Assembly (NCBI RefSeq): GCF_002573715.1
Contig: NZ_PDHM01000016.1
Span: forward strand, 815,990 to 879,989
Length of the DNA stretch: 64,000 nucleotides
Source: Paenibacillus sp. EZ-K15
GTDB taxonomy: Bacteria; Bacillota; Bacilli; Paenibacillales; Paenibacillaceae
Direction: 5' to 3'
In this document: one piece after another, positions 61,565-64,000 of the stretch
Numbering within the stretch: position 1 is the first letter of the stretch
Layout of the letters: each line of letters starts with the position of its first letter
The notes under the pieces: generated by a model
What the model was told of the DNA's origin: nothing
The model's input: the letters and a program-made list of their open reading frames with translations, nothing else
Database searches by the model: none
Translations under genes and position numbers: made by a program

Positions 61565-64000
61565 CTATATCCCCGCATGAATGGACAACGGCTCCGGCGC
61601 GTTCCCCTCGTAAAACCTCGTAAGATCGGACATCAAAATGCCCATCGACGTTCCGTCCGTAATGATATGATGCATATCCAGCAGCAGTACGCTTGACTCG
61701 CGCTCCAGGCGTACAAGCTCCATCCGCAGCAGCGGCGCTTGCTCCAGATCAAACGGCTGCAGGAAGCTGCGCTGCCGCATCGTCAGCGCAGACGCCGGCC
61801 AGTTGCTTCCGTCAACGACGGCAAGCGGCGGCTCAACCGCCTGCTCGATGCGCTGCATCACATTGCCTTCTTCCATATAAAAGGACGTCCGAAGCGCTGG
61901 ATGCCGCTCTATCAGCAATCGCCATGCCGCGCGGAATCGTTCGATATCGAGCGGGCCCTTCACCTGAACCGCAAACGGCAGATGATAGTTAAGCAGCCCC
62001 GGATTCAACTGTTCCAAAATGAACAACCGCTTTTGCGCCGAGGTCGCCGGATAAACCACCCTCTCCTCCGCTTTGGCTACCGGCGGAGGGGCGGCGGCAT
62101 TTCCTTCGCCCTCCTGCGCCTTTTGCTCCAGCAAAGCGGCCAGCGAACCCACTGTATCATGCAAAAACAGCTCGGTAAGCGTAAGCTCGACGCCAAACGC
62201 TTCTTGCAGCCTGGCGGCTGCATAAGCCGCCTTGAGCGAATTGCCTCCTTGCTCGAGAAAGCCGTCCAACCGGCCTATGTAATCCTTTTTCAAAACCTCT
62301 CGCCAGATGGACATGATCCGCTGCTCCGTCTCCGTGGATGGCTCCAAGCCGACATCCCCGCGCAAGGCATCGCCGCCTTCCGCATCACGCCGCACAGGCG
62401 CGGCAACCGCCTCCAGCTCAGCCAGCTCGGCAAGTGCTTCGGCAAACTCACCTTCGCGAAGCGCTTCCGCCAATACGTAGCGTTGAATTTTACCGGAGGT
62501 CGTTTTCGGAATTCGCCGAACCGGGACAACAAAAGCAACGTCCAGACCGGCCGATGCGTTAAGTAGTTTTTTCACCTCGGCCATCAGCGGTACAAATCCG
62601 CCGGTCTTGCCGCGATGCTGAATAAAAACGGCGATCGCATCCCGTTTGGTCGTAGCATCTGGAACGGCGGCAATCGCCGTTTTCCCGATGTCAGCCCCTT
62701 TCAGGCCGCTGATCAAGGCCTCCAGGTCATGCGGATACACATTTTGCCCGTTGACGAAAATGACGTCCTTCATGCGGCCGGTCACATATAAACGCCCTTC
62801 CAGCAAGAAACCCAAATCTCCCGTATTCAGCCAGCCGTCCGGGGAAATCATTTGCTTGTTTACATTGGGCCGCTTATAGTAGCCGCTTGTAACGTTGCGG
62901 CCTCTAATATGAATCAAACCTATGCTGCCTGCTGCCGAAGGGTTTCCCGTTTCGTCGCTAATGCGCACCTCGCACTCTTGTACGGGGAAACCCAGCTCGA
63001 CGATCTCGATCGCGGCATGATCCCCGTGCGCGGCCATTCGTACAGGCTGTCCGACAGCGAGCGATTGGCGCTCAAGCAGGGCGGTATTCAGGTGATCTTC
63101 CGTCCCCGGGAACGTTACGGCCAGACTCGCTTCCGCAAGCCCGTAAACCGGGAAAATGCAATTTCCCTTTAACCCGTACGGCTTCATCGCCTCCAGAAAA
63201 TCTCGGCAATGGGCAGCCGATATCGGTTCGGCCCCGTTAAAAATCAGCCTGACGCAAGACAAATCCCATGCCGCCGCTCCTTCCGGCTTCCAATGCTGCA
63301 GAAAATGCACATAACCGAAATTCGGCGAAGAGAGGCATGTCACCCGATGCTTATGCGTCAGTTCCAGCCATTTCATCGGATGAAGCACAAACGTCGAAGT
63401 CGGCAAGTGCAGCTGATTCATGCCGCAAAACAGCGGCGAAAGATGAAAGCCGATGAGCCCCATATCATGCGTCAGCGGCAGCCAGCTTAGCGAAGAATCC
63501 CGCTCCGTCGACTGCGCCCCATGAATAATGGCGCGTATGTTCGACAGAATATTGCCGTGCGTTAATACGACCCCCTTCGGATCTCCGGTAGAACCTGATG
63601 TAAACTGGATGAATGCGGTGTCCGTCTCGGCGGCGTCATATGGCTCAGCCTCGGGCCGGCCTGCATCCGCAGCTGCCGCAAACACCTCCGCAACCGGCAC
63701 GCTGCCGTACTCGAGATGGGCCAGCGCCTCCGCCTCCCCGTGCTTCAAAGCGTAGCCTTGAATTCCCGGCCAAAGCTCTTCATCACAAAGCAATCTCGGC
63801 GCTTCCAACTGTTTACATACCTGGATCAGCTTTTTGCGTCCTTCGTCCGTACGCGCTGCCGTTACAGGTACAGGGACAATGCCGCCGAGCACGCAAGCCC
63901 AGAATAGAAGGATAAACATTTCGTTATCTTCCGTCTGCATGACGGCAAAGTCGCCTGGCTCAAGGCCCTGCTCGCGCAGCAGATGGAGCGCCCTTCCGGC
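61565..64000 (-). CDS. Fatty-acyl-AMP ligase (FAAL)-T-C(N-lobe) loading module, 5' end outside the window
   Basis: The frame is open to the right edge (ARALHLLREQ...PGDFAVMQTEDN), so the gene begins beyond 64000; 811 codons are visible. FAAL core about 1-525: FIQFTSGSTGDPKGVVLTHG, then SWLPLTHDMGLIGFHLSPLF, FNGAEPIS and WLNTGDLGFL are characteristic of fatty-acyl-AMP rather than acyl-CoA ligases. Carrier Ser about 587 (EQGGNSLKAA). The C domain starts YPATSAQKRLFILEQL and has DMHHIITDG about 780, then breaks at a stop (LSIHAGI) halfway. It activates a fatty acid as adenylate and loads it on the carrier to start the lipopeptide. Confidence 0.92.
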   Translation of the reverse strand, partial: AGRALHLLREQGLEPGDFAVMQTEDNEMFILLFWACVLGGIVPVPVTAARTDEGRKKLIQVCKQLEAPRLLCDEELWPGIQGYALKHGEAEALAHLEYGSVPVAEVFAAAADAGRPEAEPYDAAETDTAFIQFTSGSTGDPKGVVLTHGNILSNIRAIIHGAQSTERDSSLSWLPLTHDMGLIGFHLSPLFCGMNQLHLPTSTFVLHPMKWLELTHKHRVTCLSSPNFGYVHFLQHWKPEGAAAWDLSCVRLIFNGAEPISAAHCRDFLEAMKPYGLKGNCIFPVYGLAEASLAVTFPGTEDHLNTALLERQSLAVGQPVRMAAHGDHAAIEIVELGFPVQECEVRISDETGNPSAAGSIGLIHIRGRNVTSGYYKRPNVNKQMISPDGWLNTGDLGFLLEGRLYVTGRMKDVIFVNGQNVYPHDLEALISGLKGADIGKTAIAAVPDATTKRDAIAVFIQHRGKTGGFVPLMAEVKKLLNASAGLDVAFVVPVRRIPKTTSGKIQRYVLAEALREGEFAEALAELAELEAVAAPVRRDAEGGDALRGDVGLEPSTETEQRIMSIWREVLKKDYIGRLDGFLEQGGNSLKAAYAAARLQEAFGVELTLTELFLHDTVGSLAALLEQKAQEGEGNAAAPPPVAKAEERVVYPATSAQKRLFILEQLNPGLLNYHLPFAVQVKGPLDIERFRAAWRLLIERHPALRTSFYMEEGNVMQRIEQAVEPPLAVVDGSNWPASALTMRQRSFLQPFDLEQAPLLRMELVRLERESSVLLLDMHHIITDGTSMGILMSDLTRFYEGNAPEPLSIHAGI

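Noticed and set aside
1..64000. CRISPR arrays, tRNA/rRNA genes, replication origins, complete insertion sequences
   Set aside because: None were seen. The R1/R2 repeats are dispersed palindromes without regular spacers, and no transposase gene is intact.
51954..64000. Epimerization or dual C/E domains that would give D-residues
   Set aside because: No E-domain-sized insert between carriers and C domains, and the C domains open with ordinary YPxSxxQxR motifs; no D-residue is predicted from what I can see.

Overview
The window looks like chromosome from a Paenibacillus-type Gram-positive (Bacillales). The grounds are consistent Shine-Dalgarno sequences (GGAGG variants), GTG and TTG starts, class-3 fructose-bisphosphatase, HxlR/MarR/TetR/OmpR-type regulators, an AA10 chitin-active enzyme with FnIII and CBM5/12 modules, and very large NRPS/PKS genes. 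The genus is an inference; there is no rRNA or tRNA gene to fix it.

Left part (1-34.3 kb) is AT-rich, mosaic and decaying. Intact genes are short and mostly single: two VOC proteins, HxlR/DoxX, a TetR regulator, an MFS exporter, a two-component system with an ABC-2 exporter (7.8-11.8 kb), a NUDIX hydrolase, a SWIM-SNF2 ATPase, two amidohydrolases, HIT, MarR, an LPMO, a secreted tandem-repeat protein, an alpha/beta hydrolase, an orphan MurF-like ligase, fbp and a DUF3888-like protein. Between them lie broken genes: an integrase stub, a cupin fragment, a nitroreductase, a second amidohydrolase copy, a LytTR-type receiver stub, an Ig-like fragment and a truncated NRPS. At least eight copies of an undescribed palindromic intergenic repeat (called R1 here) occur here, with several partial copies, and often abut truncated reading frames. 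A cyclic-di-GMP-I riboswitch core (about 28.34-28.43 kb) sits directly upstream of the truncated NRPS.

Right part (34.6-64 kb) is markedly more GC-rich and is one tightly packed minus-strand operon that enters from beyond the right edge. In order of transcription it encodes a fatty-acyl-AMP ligase with a carrier and the start of a condensation domain (partial, 61.6-64 kb), a three-module NRPS (52.0-61.6 kb), three degenerate CPBP/CAAX-like membrane proteins, a KS-ACP-C-A-T-C-A-T-C hybrid synthase (39.1-49.4 kb), a BtrH-like protein, a type II thioesterase, a stand-alone acyltransferase and an M20 peptidase.

Reading the domains together suggests a lipopeptide-polyketide: fatty acyl - Ile-like - Ser - Ser - one malonate unit left as a beta-ketone (no KR, AT supplied in trans) - one residue of unassigned specificity - Gly-like. 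No terminal thioesterase or reductase is visible. The last domain is a condensation domain, so release onto an amine, perhaps with the BtrH-like protein, is a reasonable hypothesis. A one-base shortfall in a G tract splits the first condensation domain into two frames, so the first two synthase genes are probably one gene that is mutated, phase-variable or mis-sequenced.
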